Shown: positions 1-7,991 of the stretch, piece by piece | Position numbering within the stretch: position 1 is the stretch's first letter | Layout: each line of letters opens with the position of its first letter | Source of the DNA: a virus | Reading direction: 5' to 3' (one strand) | IMG/VR virus record: IMGVR_UViG_3300035670_000110 | Location: 1 to 64,000 of that record | DNA length: 64,000 nucleotides | Translations under genes and position numbers: made by a program | Notes under the pieces: generated by a model | Databases searched by the model: none | What the model saw: the letters and a program-made list of their open reading frames with translations, nothing else | What the model was told of the DNA's origin: nothing

Positions 1-656
1 ATGCCGTCAGTATTAAATATTTTACCTATTTCTGGATCTCCCCTATAAATAGGTATTGTGCCCGTAGCAAAGCAGTCTAATATCTTTTCTGTAAAATATC
101 CAGGGTAGTATGCATTTTCATATGCAACAGAGAACATATATCTTTTAAGACCGTCCTCCTTAAATTCTATGGGATGAAATCCATTGCCATATAAATCTAA
201 TTTATTTTTATTCTTAGATAAGAACTCCAGTCTTGATGAATGTCCTTTGCAAAAATTCTTTGCTGAGGTAACCATGGATAAATTTCTAGTTTTTACATAT
301 ATCTTGGGTTTTCTTATCCAAGTGGCGCTGGCAGGAATCCATTTTATTTTTTCGTGCATTTCTACCAGTTCTCTGCTATGGCTAAAAACATAGTTATAAT
401 TATCTATTACGCCTTCATACATATTAGCAAATTTTTCATATATCCAGGGAACTATGCCAGCAGATTCTGTTAGCCAGCCATAATTTTTTTTATCATAAGA
501 TTCACAGGAGAGTATGTGATCGTCAACATAGAACATGATATCTACTTCTGTGTCATCAAAGACCGGGACTAGTTTCTCTGGATGTCTTTCTATTCTAGAA
601 AATATGTCTACTGCATATTCATCATACGTCATTCCAGTAACTTTATATCTAAGCAC
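1..656 (-). CDS. GT10-like (fucosyltransferase-type) glycosyltransferase, partial
   Basis: The gene runs off the left edge, so only the first 218 residues are visible and the C-terminus is missing. Residues 174-191 read FSVAYENAYYPGYFTEKI, followed by a TIPIYRG stretch near 200. This matches the signature of GT10 alpha-1,3-fucosyltransferases (an EN pair, a Tyr/Phe-x-Thr-Glu-Lys element and a GxxPxxxG turn), which bind GDP-sugars. I chose the GTG at 656 because AGGAG sits six bases upstream; it overlaps the preceding gene by 8 bases. An ATG at 632 is the alternative. The gene follows a GDP-deoxysugar pathway in the same operon, so a GDP-fucose or GDP-colitose donor is plausible. Family assignment is from motif recognition; donor and acceptor are inferred. 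Confidence 0.7.
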   Translation of the reverse strand, partial: MLRYKVTGMTYDEYAVDIFSRIERHPEKLVPVFDDTEVDIMFYVDDHILSCESYDKKNYGWLTESAGIVPWIYEKFANMYEGVIDNYNYVFSHSRELVEMHEKIKWIPASATWIRKPKIYVKTRNLSMVTSAKNFCKGHSSRLEFLSKNKNKLDLYGNGFHPIEFKEDGLKRYMFSVAYENAYYPGYFTEKILDCFATGTIPIYRGDPEIGKIFNTDG

Positions 657-1482
657 TAAGGACTCCTATTATATTTCCTATATCTGCGTCATCAAAGTAC
701 AGGCTCCTGCAAGGCAATTCCATTCCATAAATAAAAGAATCTTCTTCTTTATTACCTATAGATATCAAAGTTTTTTTCCGGTCATTTAATATTTGTTTTG
801 TATGCATATAACAGAATGGTCCAGAATTTCTTCCTATTAAATATTTGCATTGGCTTGCGATCCAAGAGATTTCATTAAGATCACCATTTTTTGCCTCAAT
901 CAAATTACTAGTATAATGAACTCTGTCATGATTGAATGGGGCGAAGTGGGTAAGAAAAATATGATAATCAGTTTCTTCTAGTATCTGGTTTATTAAAGGA
1001 TTAAGATCTGAAAGAGAAGATTGTCCAGACATCACCGGACCATTAGAAATTATTATTGATTCCCTAGGAATATTTATATCAGGTACATCAAAGTAATCAA
1101 AATTTATTTCCGGTATATAGTATTCTATCGGTCCTAAATCTAAGTTTCTATCTATCTGATCGGAAATAAATTTATATATTTCTTTAAACATAGAGTGGTA
1201 AGTAGGCCAGTTTACTCCTACAGAAGGGTTTAAATAATTTCCAATCCAAGTGTTAACAAAAATCTTATTGCCTTCTATAAAATACTTTATTCTGTCCTGC
1301 ATATTTCCAAGAGGAATCTCTAAAGATACAAAAGATATATTTAGATCATTTAATAATTTTGGGGAATTATAATGCTGGTATATTACATTAAACCCTTTAA
1401 ATTCTTTAATAAGGTCCGCGACATAACCCTTTGATGCAAATATATCACCGTTGTGATAATGGTTATAAAGAACTAAATCCAT
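649..1482 (-). CDS. Putative GT-B-fold glycosyltransferase
   Basis: This is a 277-residue soluble protein without signal peptide or membrane segment. The N-terminus (LVLYNHYHNGDIFASKGY) and the C-terminal GRNSGPFCYMHT segment near residue 220 look like the acceptor-side glycine turn and the nucleotide-sugar-binding SGP element of GT9-like, heptosyltransferase-fold enzymes. It is weakly similar in layout to the two paralogous genes at 4932-6412. It lies between the DUF6165-like gene and the GT10-like gene, with a 2-base gap upstream and an 8-base overlap downstream, so it belongs to the sugar operon. Specific substrate cannot be read from the sequence. Confidence 0.5.
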   Translation of the reverse strand: MDLVLYNHYHNGDIFASKGYVADLIKEFKGFNVIYQHYNSPKLLNDLNISFVSLEIPLGNMQDRIKYFIEGNKIFVNTWIGNYLNPSVGVNWPTYHSMFKEIYKFISDQIDRNLDLGPIEYYIPEINFDYFDVPDINIPRESIIISNGPVMSGQSSLSDLNPLINQILEETDYHIFLTHFAPFNHDRVHYTSNLIEAKNGDLNEISWIASQCKYLIGRNSGPFCYMHTKQILNDRKKTLISIGNKEEDSFIYGMELPCRSLYFDDADIGNIIGVLSA

Positions 1483-1484
1483 AA

Positions 1485-1850
1485 TTAATATATCTTTTCT
1501 TCTATTATTCCTGATCCACAGGCTATGTTTATATTTCTTTTTATCTCTGCTCTTGTATCATTATACATATAAACCATTCTTGCTAAAAGAATAAACTGCT
1601 CATTAAAATCTCTTTCCTTTTCGTGCTTTCTGATATCGTCCTCTATGTGCCACAACTTTTTGTTTATATAATAAAGTTGTTGTTTAAAATGTTCTGGGAT
1701 ATCTAGACTATTTGCTATCTCATTAAGAAGTTTAAGTTCTTTGTTAATATTTTCTAACTTGCTTAACGAGTCTGTATATTCCTTTTTAATTTCTAGAATA
1801 GATATTTTATCGTATAACTCCCCTATAGATACGGGAATGCTAACACTCAT
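1485..1850 (-). CDS. DUF6165-like helical protein of polysaccharide loci
   Basis: This 121-residue, charged, mostly helical protein begins VSIGELYDKISILEIK and carries LWHIEDDIRKHE, FILLARMVYMYND and a C-terminal GSGIIEEKIY. The pattern matches the family I know as DUF6165, which recurs in bacterial lipopolysaccharide and capsule clusters; its biochemical role is not established. The start overlaps the end of the ColD-like gene by 11 bases, indicating translational coupling. Association with the sugar pathway here fits the family's usual context. It could be a small accessory subunit for a glycosyltransferase; that is inference. Confidence 0.6.
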   Translation of the reverse strand: MSVSIPVSIGELYDKISILEIKKEYTDSLSKLENINKELKLLNEIANSLDIPEHFKQQLYYINKKLWHIEDDIRKHEKERDFNEQFILLARMVYMYNDTRAEIKRNINIACGSGIIEEKIY

Positions 1851-3006
1851 TTAATATTTTCTCCAAAATATTCAAATCTTTATCATTAACATATTGATTA
1901 TTTCCTATATAAAGGCCACGGCTATTTAAAACATCAGCGTTGCTCTCTGACCTTGCAGAGACCATTTCCCTTCCAGACAAGAAGGGGTGTCTAAGAAGAT
2001 TACCAGCAACCACAGGTCTATATTCTATATTATTTTTTCCTAAAAGATTCTCCAATGACATTTTAGTATCCTGGGATTTTGAAATAATTGGAAAGCAGAA
2101 ACTACTGTTCCCTGGATTTTCATATATCGGATAAAATTTGTCTTCGTGACGAGACATTATATCCTTAAAGCCATCAAAGTTCTTTCTTCTTATCTTTATA
2201 GATTCATCTAATTTATTCAACTGGCTGCGCCCAAGTAGTGCTGGTATCTCATGGTTTCTAAAGTTATATCCGTCTGTAATGAATAAAAATTGTGGGGATA
2301 AGTTTGGATATTTGGCAGAATATTCCTTAAAAAATTGTGACTCTCTTGCCATCCCATGACTTCTTTTCATCAACATTAAATCAAACATTTCAGTGTCATT
2401 AGTACTTATCATCCCACCTTCTATGGTGGTCATATGGTGTCCAAAATAAAAACTAAAGGTTGCACCTACAGAATTAGCCCCGACCTTTATACCTTCATCA
2501 TCAACGGCTCCGTGGGATTCGCAGACATCATCTATTATTATGGCATCAGGGAAAACCTCCTTGACCATTTTGTTGTCTGCTGGAAATCCAAGCAGATGCG
2601 TAACAAAAATAGCCTTTATGCCAGGATGATTCCTTGCAGTTTTCTTTAATGCTTCTTCACTAAAAGAAAAGTTTTCTAGATTTATGTCACAGAATACTGG
2701 CTCAAGACCCAACTGTAGAATGGGGGAGACATTTGTTACCCAAGTGCAAGATGGGATAACTACTTTATCTCCTGGCCTCAGTCCGTACTTTTCCATAACA
2801 GCCGCCACTAAAAGAAAGTTGGCCGTGCTACCTGAAGACACAAATAAAGAATGTTTTGACCCAAGCCAGGAATTCCACTCCTTTTCAAATGCGAGGCATT
2901 GCTCTCCTCTTGTAAATTTTTTTGTGGTCAGGGCAAACTTAGCAATCTTAAATCTTTCCGAAAAAGTTACTGTGTCCTTCATCAAAGGCCAACTATATTT
3001 ACTCAT
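1840..3006 (-). CDS. ColD-like GDP-4-keto-6-deoxymannose 3-dehydratase (PLP)
   Basis: The 388-residue product belongs to the DegT/DnrJ/EryC1 aminotransferase fold (SSGSTAN near residue 58-64, SYTW-like SCTW near 86-89, IIDDVCESHGA near 157-167). In aminotransferases of this family a Lys forms the PLP Schiff base within SFxxxKxxxxGEGG. Here the segment reads SFYFGHHMTTIEGGM, with His-His at residues 190-191 where the Lys should be. This replacement marks the PLP-dependent sugar 3-dehydratases ColD and E1, where His is the catalytic base. With Gmd two genes upstream, the likely substrate is GDP-4-keto-6-deoxymannose. I chose the ATG at 3006, which overlaps the SDR gene by 8 bases and has GGAG five bases upstream, rather than an in-frame ATG ten codons earlier. 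A GDP-perosamine aminotransferase is disfavoured by the missing Lys. Confidence 0.78.
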   Translation of the reverse strand: MSKYSWPLMKDTVTFSERFKIAKFALTTKKFTRGEQCLAFEKEWNSWLGSKHSLFVSSGSTANFLLVAAVMEKYGLRPGDKVVIPSCTWVTNVSPILQLGLEPVFCDINLENFSFSEEALKKTARNHPGIKAIFVTHLLGFPADNKMVKEVFPDAIIIDDVCESHGAVDDEGIKVGANSVGATFSFYFGHHMTTIEGGMISTNDTEMFDLMLMKRSHGMARESQFFKEYSAKYPNLSPQFLFITDGYNFRNHEIPALLGRSQLNKLDESIKIRRKNFDGFKDIMSRHEDKFYPIYENPGNSSFCFPIISKSQDTKMSLENLLGKNNIEYRPVVAGNLLRHPFLSGREMVSARSESNADVLNSRGLYIGNNQYVNDKDLNILEKILNEC

Positions 3007-3928
3007 TATTCTCCAAGAACCATCCGTATGTATCATCTATACCAAATTCTAAATCTATGGACGGACTCCATCCAAGGTTTGTTAGTTTTGAAACATCTAA
3101 CTTTCTTCTAGGAGTTCCATTAGGCATATTTGTGTCCCATGTAATTTTACCAGTATATCCTATGACCTTGGAAACTATTTCGGACAATTCTTTAATTGAG
3201 TACTCTCTGCCAGATCCAACATTTATGTGATCCGGGCTGTCATAGTTATTCATCAAGAATACCAAAGCATCGGCTAGATCATCTACATGCAAAAACTCTC
3301 TTGTCGGGGAGCCATCTCCAAATAGCACAACCTCATCTTTTCCACTTACTTTTGCCTCATAAAACTTTCTTATCATAGCAGGTATGACGTGGCACTCATT
3401 TAAATTAAAATTATCATTAACACCATAAAGATTTGCTGGCATGACTGAAATAGCATTAAATCCATATTGATAGTTATATTTTTTACACATGGTAAGTCCT
3501 GCTATCTTGGCAATTGCATACCCTTCGTTAGTTTCCTCTAGCGGCGCAGTCATAAGGTAATCCTCTTTAATTGGTTGTGGGGTTACCTTTGGGTAGATGC
3601 ACGCCGATCCAAGGAAAAGAAGTTTCTTGGTACCACTTTCCCATGCTGAATGGATGACATTATTTTGAATTGCTATATTGTCATGAATGAATTCTGCGGG
3701 GTACATTTTATTATAGTTAATTCCACCCACTTTGGCTGCTGCTAGAAAAACATACTCTGGTTTTTGTATATTAAAGAATCTTTTTACCTCCAACTGATTT
3801 GTTAAATCAAGCCTGTTCTTATCTACAGTAATGATATTCCTATAACCCATTGAATTAAGTCTTCTTATTAGCGCAGATCCTACTAGTCCATTATGACCAG
3901 CAACATATATCGATGAATTATATTCCAT
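2999..3928 (-). CDS. GDP-L-fucose synthase / GDP-colitose synthase-type SDR
   Basis: The 309-residue product is an extended short-chain dehydrogenase with the NADP-binding [10 protein letters not shown] turn at residues 12-21 and the catalytic YAIAK motif near 136-140. It retains the Cys in LGSACIYPK and the His in [10 protein letters not shown], the epimerase residues of GDP-fucose synthase. The enzyme would act on a GDP-4-keto-6-deoxy sugar, epimerising ring carbons and reducing the 4-keto group. ColC of the colitose pathway is a close relative, so with the neighbouring ColD-like gene the physiological product may be GDP-colitose rather than GDP-fucose. It overlaps gmd by 11 bases. The SDR family and pathway are secure; the exact product is not. 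Confidence 0.85.
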   Translation of the reverse strand: MEYNSSIYVAGHNGLVGSALIRRLNSMGYRNIITVDKNRLDLTNQLEVKRFFNIQKPEYVFLAAAKVGGINYNKMYPAEFIHDNIAIQNNVIHSAWESGTKKLLFLGSACIYPKVTPQPIKEDYLMTAPLEETNEGYAIAKIAGLTMCKKYNYQYGFNAISVMPANLYGVNDNFNLNECHVIPAMIRKFYEAKVSGKDEVVLFGDGSPTREFLHVDDLADALVFLMNNYDSPDHINVGSGREYSIKELSEIVSKVIGYTGKITWDTNMPNGTPRRKLDVSKLTNLGWSPSIDLEFGIDDTYGWFLENNE

Positions 3929-4925
3929 TTTTACACATATCCTCTACTAGATCATCAAAAGAGTACTCTGGACTCCAGCCCAAATCTCTCTTAGCCTTTG
4001 AAGGATCTCCTATTAGCCTGTCCACCTCCGCTGGCCTAAAATATATTGGGTCTACAACCACGACCTTTTTACCAGTATTTTTGTCATAACCATACTCATT
4101 TACGCCTTCGCCTCTCCATTCTATTTCCATATTAAAGTAAGGGGCGCATCTTTCTACAAAATCCTTTACAGTATATTCTGTTCCAGTAGCAATAACATAA
4201 TCATCTGGGACTGGCTGCTGCATCATTAACCACATTGCTTTAACATAATCTTTTGCGTGCCCCCAATCTCTTAACGCATTTAGATTCCCCAGTCTAAGAA
4301 CATCCTGTCTTCCCTGAGAGATAGCGTTGAGACCTAATACAATCTTTCTAGTAACAAAAGTCTCTCCTCTTCTGGGAGACTCATGGTTAAACAAAATTCC
4401 GTTGCAGGCAAACATATCATAGGCTTCTCTATAGTTCTTTGTTATCCAAAAAGCATAAAGTTTTGCTACACCATAAGGAGATCTTGGATAGAAAGGAGTT
4501 GTTTCTGATTGAGGTATTTCTTGTACCAGTCCATATAGTTCTGACGTAGCCGCCTGGTAAAACTTAGTCTTGTTTGTTAGCCCTAATAATCGTATTGCCT
4601 CTAGCAATCTTAATGTGCCAAGAGCATCAGAGTTCGCAGTATTTTCAGGAGTTTCAAAGGACACCTGAACATGGGACTGTGCCCCCAAGTTATAAATTTC
4701 GTCCGGTCTAATTTCATCAACGAGTTTAACCATAGATAAAGAGTCTGTTAAGTCTCCGTAATGCAATTTAAGATTTGGGTTATTGTATAAATGATCTATT
4801 CTTTGCGTATTAATAGAAGAAGATCTTCTTTTAATACCATGGACCTCATAGCCCTTTTCCAATATCAGTTCGGCAAGATATGATCCATCCTGTCCAGTTA
4901 TTCCAGTAACTAAAGCCTTTTTCAT
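3918..4925 (-). CDS. gmd: GDP-mannose 4,6-dehydratase
   Basis: This full-length 335-residue extended SDR converts GDP-D-mannose to GDP-4-keto-6-deoxy-D-mannose, the shared intermediate for fucose, colitose, rhamnose and perosamine. Visible hallmarks are the N-terminal [12 protein letters not shown] nucleotide-binding turn, [15 protein letters not shown] near residue 29-43, [12 protein letters not shown], the catalytic Thr in ATSELYG, the [10 protein letters not shown] Tyr-Lys pair and the [13 protein letters not shown] substrate loop. Nothing is missing. The gene is the first of three overlapping nucleotide-sugar genes, followed by the SDR and the ColD-like enzyme, so the cassette can start from host GDP-mannose. 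Confidence 0.95.
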   Translation of the reverse strand: MKKALVTGITGQDGSYLAELILEKGYEVHGIKRRSSSINTQRIDHLYNNPNLKLHYGDLTDSLSMVKLVDEIRPDEIYNLGAQSHVQVSFETPENTANSDALGTLRLLEAIRLLGLTNKTKFYQAATSELYGLVQEIPQSETTPFYPRSPYGVAKLYAFWITKNYREAYDMFACNGILFNHESPRRGETFVTRKIVLGLNAISQGRQDVLRLGNLNALRDWGHAKDYVKAMWLMMQQPVPDDYVIATGTEYTVKDFVERCAPYFNMEIEWRGEGVNEYGYDKNTGKKVVVVDPIYFRPAEVDRLIGDPSKAKRDLGWSPEYSFDDLVEDMCKNGI

Positions 4926-4931
4926 TTTACC

Positions 4932-5663
4932 TCAATCCATGTATATCCAGTTAGGGTTTCTATGGACAAGATGTATCTCTTCGTGATATGTCCTGTCCTG
5001 CCCCTGCATTCTTCTTTCATAGCAATATATTTCATTATCTATACAATACTTATCTACAAGATAGGAAACTGATGTCCCTACTGTATGAACTTGCTTCGCA
5101 TTCTCCAAAGCACTTATCCAATCAAAAAGGGTAAACCCGTTTGATTTATCTTCTGTATACGACATTCTCTTAATGGGAACATCCGATTCTATCACTATCT
5201 CTTTATAATTTGAATTGGGAGGCTGATGATAATAATTATTTACTATAATATAGTCTCCATGCAGTTCGTACTTATCAATTAATTCTTTTTCTTTATCTAA
5301 CTTTCTTTTTATCTCAAAGCCTTTTCTCCAGTCTCCTGCTGGAGTATTTGTATAAAAATATTTTGCAATCATAGGGCCGGTTCTTGCATAACAGTCTGAA
5401 TATGTGAGAGGTATGTATATATCCTCACCTTCTTTCGCCGCTAACTCATGGCCAAGATACTTTCTCATGGGAAAGTCGTCGGACTCTCTTACCCAAATTA
5501 GTCCGTCAGTTTTTATATATTCTTTTACCAGTTCAAAGTAAAAATCATTAACAGGATAGTAGACCGTGTATCCATCTTCTATATACTTATTAACTATCGG
5601 TTGCACCCAAATTATATCTCCAAGACCTATTGGCTGGAATATCAAACAATTTTTATTTTTCAT
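4932..5663 (-). CDS. Putative GT-B-like glycosyltransferase, paralogue of upstream gene
   Basis: This 243-residue protein starts NCLIFQPIGLGDIIWVQPIV, resembling the glycine-rich GxGDxxxxxP acceptor-side loop of GT9/heptosyltransferase-fold enzymes, and has a late HTVGTSVSYLVDKYC segment at the usual nucleotide-sugar site. It is clearly paralogous to the next gene upstream: shared elements include GYTVYxPV, the LKREK/KEKELI..YxLxGDYIxVN block, FxxFDWIxAxxNAKxVHxV, and a C-terminal RNPNWI. The start at 5663 overlaps the paralogue's stop by 4 bases (ATGA). It sits just upstream of gmd in the sugar operon. Family assignment is tentative, and the substrate is unknown. Confidence 0.5.
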   Translation of the reverse strand: MKNKNCLIFQPIGLGDIIWVQPIVNKYIEDGYTVYYPVNDFYFELVKEYIKTDGLIWVRESDDFPMRKYLGHELAAKEGEDIYIPLTYSDCYARTGPMIAKYFYTNTPAGDWRKGFEIKRKLDKEKELIDKYELHGDYIIVNNYYHQPPNSNYKEIVIESDVPIKRMSYTEDKSNGFTLFDWISALENAKQVHTVGTSVSYLVDKYCIDNEIYCYERRMQGQDRTYHEEIHLVHRNPNWIYMD

Positions 5664-6412
5664 CGTAGAATCCAATTTGGGTTTCTGAATACCCATCCGA
5701 TAGACTGATGATAATCATATCCAGAATTTGGATCATTCATTATTTGTCTTTCATATAAATATATTTTATTTCTATTGCAATATCTATCTACTAGATATGC
5801 GAATGCGCTATGAACCACATGAACTTCTTTAGCATTTTGCATAGCAAGTATCCAGTCAAATATGTGAAATCCGTTCTGAATATCTTTCTCTACATACATA
5901 TAGTGTATAGGCAAGTCAGACTGCACTTCTATTTTTACTTTATGAGTAAAGGAAAATATGTCATTTACTAAAATATAATCACCTTTTAAATTATATTCTT
6001 CAATTAAACTTTTTTCTCTTTTTAGATTTCTATTAATATTTACTTTTCTTCTAAAGTCTCCGAACTCAATTCCAAGTTTTTCTTTAGCCCAAAAATGCCT
6101 ACTTGACATGCTGTATGTTGGCATTTTAATTGCATCTGCCTCTGGCATCAGTGCTAGATATTTGTCTCCATTAGGAAAATCAATGCTTTCTTTTTGTTTA
6201 TAAAATTCTGCCATTGGATAATTACCATCTTCTGGGCACCAAACCAGTCCATCCATTTTTAGATATTCGTTAAGAAGTTCATGGTTTGCTGTTACTGGCC
6301 AATAGACTGTATAACCATCATCTATTAATTTTTGTGCAACACTATATGTATATATTAAATCCCCTAGGCAGCAGTGGTGATATATTAAACAGTTTTTTGT
6401 TAATTTTTCCAT
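5660..6412 (-). CDS. Putative GT-B-like glycosyltransferase, paralogue of downstream gene
   Basis: This 250-residue protein shares its whole layout with the gene at 4932-5663, from the opening NCLIYHHCCLGDLIYTYSVA to the closing FRNPNWILR. The pair therefore arose by tandem duplication followed by considerable divergence. I used the ATG at 6412, preceded by GAGGGG, rather than an in-frame ATG nine codons earlier that would extend the overlap with the small gene upstream. The GLGD-like loop and late VHSAFAYLVDRYC region suggest the GT9-like fold, but the motifs are weak. Two paralogues of this kind could attach successive sugars or act as a heteromer; both ideas are inference. Confidence 0.5.
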   Translation of the reverse strand: MEKLTKNCLIYHHCCLGDLIYTYSVAQKLIDDGYTVYWPVTANHELLNEYLKMDGLVWCPEDGNYPMAEFYKQKESIDFPNGDKYLALMPEADAIKMPTYSMSSRHFWAKEKLGIEFGDFRRKVNINRNLKREKSLIEEYNLKGDYILVNDIFSFTHKVKIEVQSDLPIHYMYVEKDIQNGFHIFDWILAMQNAKEVHVVHSAFAYLVDRYCNRNKIYLYERQIMNDPNSGYDYHQSIGWVFRNPNWILR

Positions 6413-6582
6413 AGCCCCTCTATTATACAGTCGATGCAATAAAAGTCCGATAAATTATTATAAGCCTCGTCCGTTAAAAGATATCTCAACGGGCTGTTAT
6501 CTGCTGACTCATTAAAACAATATAGGTTACTGCAGTAATATTCTTGAGGCTGTTTATATTTAACGGGATCTTTTTTAAACAT
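6400..6582 (-). CDS. Small Cys-pair protein of unknown function
   Basis: This 60-residue protein has four Cys: YYCSNLYCF near residues 16-23 and FYCIDCII near 48-53. Two Cys pairs about 27 residues apart could bind one zinc ion. No family is recognised. Its ATG overlaps the stop of the GMP reductase-like gene (TAATG) and its 3' end overlaps the next gene by 13 bases, so it is translated as part of the operon. The overlaps and the conserved spacing of the Cys pairs argue for a real gene. Confidence 0.5.
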   Translation of the reverse strand: MFKKDPVKYKQPQEYYCSNLYCFNESADNSPLRYLLTDEAYNNLSDFYCIDCIIEGLWKN

Positions 6583-7589
6583 TATTTGGCCCCGTGAGGT
6601 ACATTCTCTGACACACTGTTTGCAGAAATTCTTCTAACATCTGCAAACATCCACAAGTCTGATAATCTTTTTACACCAGAATATGAACAACCACTTCTTA
6701 TACCGCCAGAAATAGATTCTAGGATTGCTCCAACAGGACCCTTCATTGGTATTGTTGTCTCTGCCCCCTCTACAACAGACACATACCCCCTTGTATCATT
6801 CTGTGCTGATCGTGACGCCATTCCTCTAAAAATCTTTTTATCTCCAATTATTTCTCCCGGAGATTCATTAGTTCCGGCAAGCATAGACCCAACCATAACA
6901 AAGTCTGCTCCAAGAGCAAACGCCTTAACCATATCCCCAGAGTTTCTGATTCCTCCGTCAGCAACCACTGCACAGTTAACCTTATTAGAGGCCCTTGCAG
7001 TTTCTACTTCAATAATAGATTGTAGTGTCGGAAGACCGTGCCCAGTAACGATTCTGGTCGTACACATAGATCCTCCTCCAATACCAACCCTAACGCTATT
7101 AGCGCCTGCCTCTGCAAGATCTAGAAACCCCTCTCCGGTAGAAACATTTCCAGCCATTATATGAGTATCAAACTCATTAGAGAGTATTCTAACTGCTTCA
7201 ATGGTCCTAGCGTTATGTCCATTTGCAACATCGACACATATCCCTGAGGCACCAGCATCTATTATCCTTTTAGCATCTAAAATCATGTCTCCGTTAATTC
7301 CCACGGACCCGAAAACATTTTTGTATCCTCTATCAGATACGTTTTTTATCATAGATACTTGGTTGTCTAAACTTTGATGCCTATGGATTACTCCAAGGCC
7401 TCCTCTTTCTGCCATAGCAATTGCCATTTTATCACCACAAACAGTGTCCATTGGAGCAGCAATGACAGGCAGATCTAATCTAAGTCCACCAGCGTACATT
7501 GATATATTTATTTCTCTTCTAGATTCTATTTTGCTATGCTGAGGAACAAGGAGTATGTCGTCAAAGCATATAGACTCACTGTGATTCAT
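6582..7589 (-). CDS. GMP reductase / IMP dehydrogenase-like TIM barrel enzyme
   Basis: The 335-residue product is the catalytic barrel of the IMPDH/GMPR family without the usual CBS pair. It has FDDILLVPQ at the N-terminus, the signature VGIGGGSMCTTR with catalytic Cys176, and GMASRSAQ. The phrases DVANGH and GNVSTGE resemble GMP reductase (GMP to IMP), while LAGTNESPGE and the C-terminal GGIRSGCSYSG lean towards IMPDH (IMP to XMP). Either would shift host purine pools: GMP reduction would favour adenine for an AT-rich genome, IMP oxidation would feed GTP and so GDP-sugars. I used the ATG at 7589; a TTG two codons upstream is possible. Family is secure, direction of reaction is not. Confidence 0.85.
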   Translation of the reverse strand: MNHSESICFDDILLVPQHSKIESRREINISMYAGGLRLDLPVIAAPMDTVCGDKMAIAMAERGGLGVIHRHQSLDNQVSMIKNVSDRGYKNVFGSVGINGDMILDAKRIIDAGASGICVDVANGHNARTIEAVRILSNEFDTHIMAGNVSTGEGFLDLAEAGANSVRVGIGGGSMCTTRIVTGHGLPTLQSIIEVETARASNKVNCAVVADGGIRNSGDMVKAFALGADFVMVGSMLAGTNESPGEIIGDKKIFRGMASRSAQNDTRGYVSVVEGAETTIPMKGPVGAILESISGGIRSGCSYSGVKRLSDLWMFADVRRISANSVSENVPHGAK

Positions 7590-7746
7590 AATCAATACCC
7601 AATTCTTTTAATTCAATAAGATCTTCATTCTCAATTATTTCTTCATGTATCATTCCATCCTTAAAAAAGGATACTAAAGAAAATGCAACATGCCTTTGAA
7701 TTACCTCCCCCCAGCATCTTTCACTTTCTATCCACACTATTCCCAT
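7576..7746 (-). CDS. Small acidic protein, 56 residues
   Basis: This short gene starts MGIVWIESERCWGEVIQ and ends LKELGIDYESQ. Its ATG overlaps the stop of the preceding gene (TGATG) and its stop overlaps the start of the GMP reductase-like gene by 14 bases, which fits the compact operon and fills an otherwise unexplained gap. It is acidic in the second half (HEEIIENEDLIELKE). No family is recognised. The only support is its exact fit between neighbours. Confidence 0.5.
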   Translation of the reverse strand: MGIVWIESERCWGEVIQRHVAFSLVSFFKDGMIHEEIIENEDLIELKELGIDYESQ

Positions 7747-7991
7747 CAGATGCTCCTCGGCGGGTCGCCAGGTGCTCCTTGAAAATCACATTTTATTCCA
7801 AAATCATTAACTATCTTTTTTAATTTAAAGAGATATTCCATTACCATCATTTGTTTTTCATTAGACAGAGCCATAATTTCATTTTCATATACCCTGAAGG
7901 CAATAAATCCAGGCATTTCTACAATATCTACAATAATATTATATGGAGCCTTGTTTTGCTTTATTGCTTTGTATATCGCTGGATCAATCAT
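7746..7991 (-). CDS. Hypothetical protein, 81 residues
   Basis: This small protein begins MIDPAIYKAIKQNKAPYN and contains a beta-rich stretch (IIVDIVEMPGFIAFRVYE) followed by a helix (EKQMMVMEYLFKLKKIVNDF). It resembles small conserved phage proteins of unknown role. Its start overlaps the whiB-like gene by 8 bases and its stop overlaps the 56-residue gene, so co-translation is likely. No function can be proposed. Confidence 0.6.
   Translation of the reverse strand: MIDPAIYKAIKQNKAPYNIIVDIVEMPGFIAFRVYENEIMALSNEKQMMVMEYLFKLKKIVNDFGIKCDFQGAPGDPPRSI

Noticed and set aside
1840-3006. GDP-perosamine synthase (aminotransferase) assignment
   Set aside because: The PLP-binding Lys is replaced by His, which is incompatible with normal aminotransfer and typical of 3-dehydratases.
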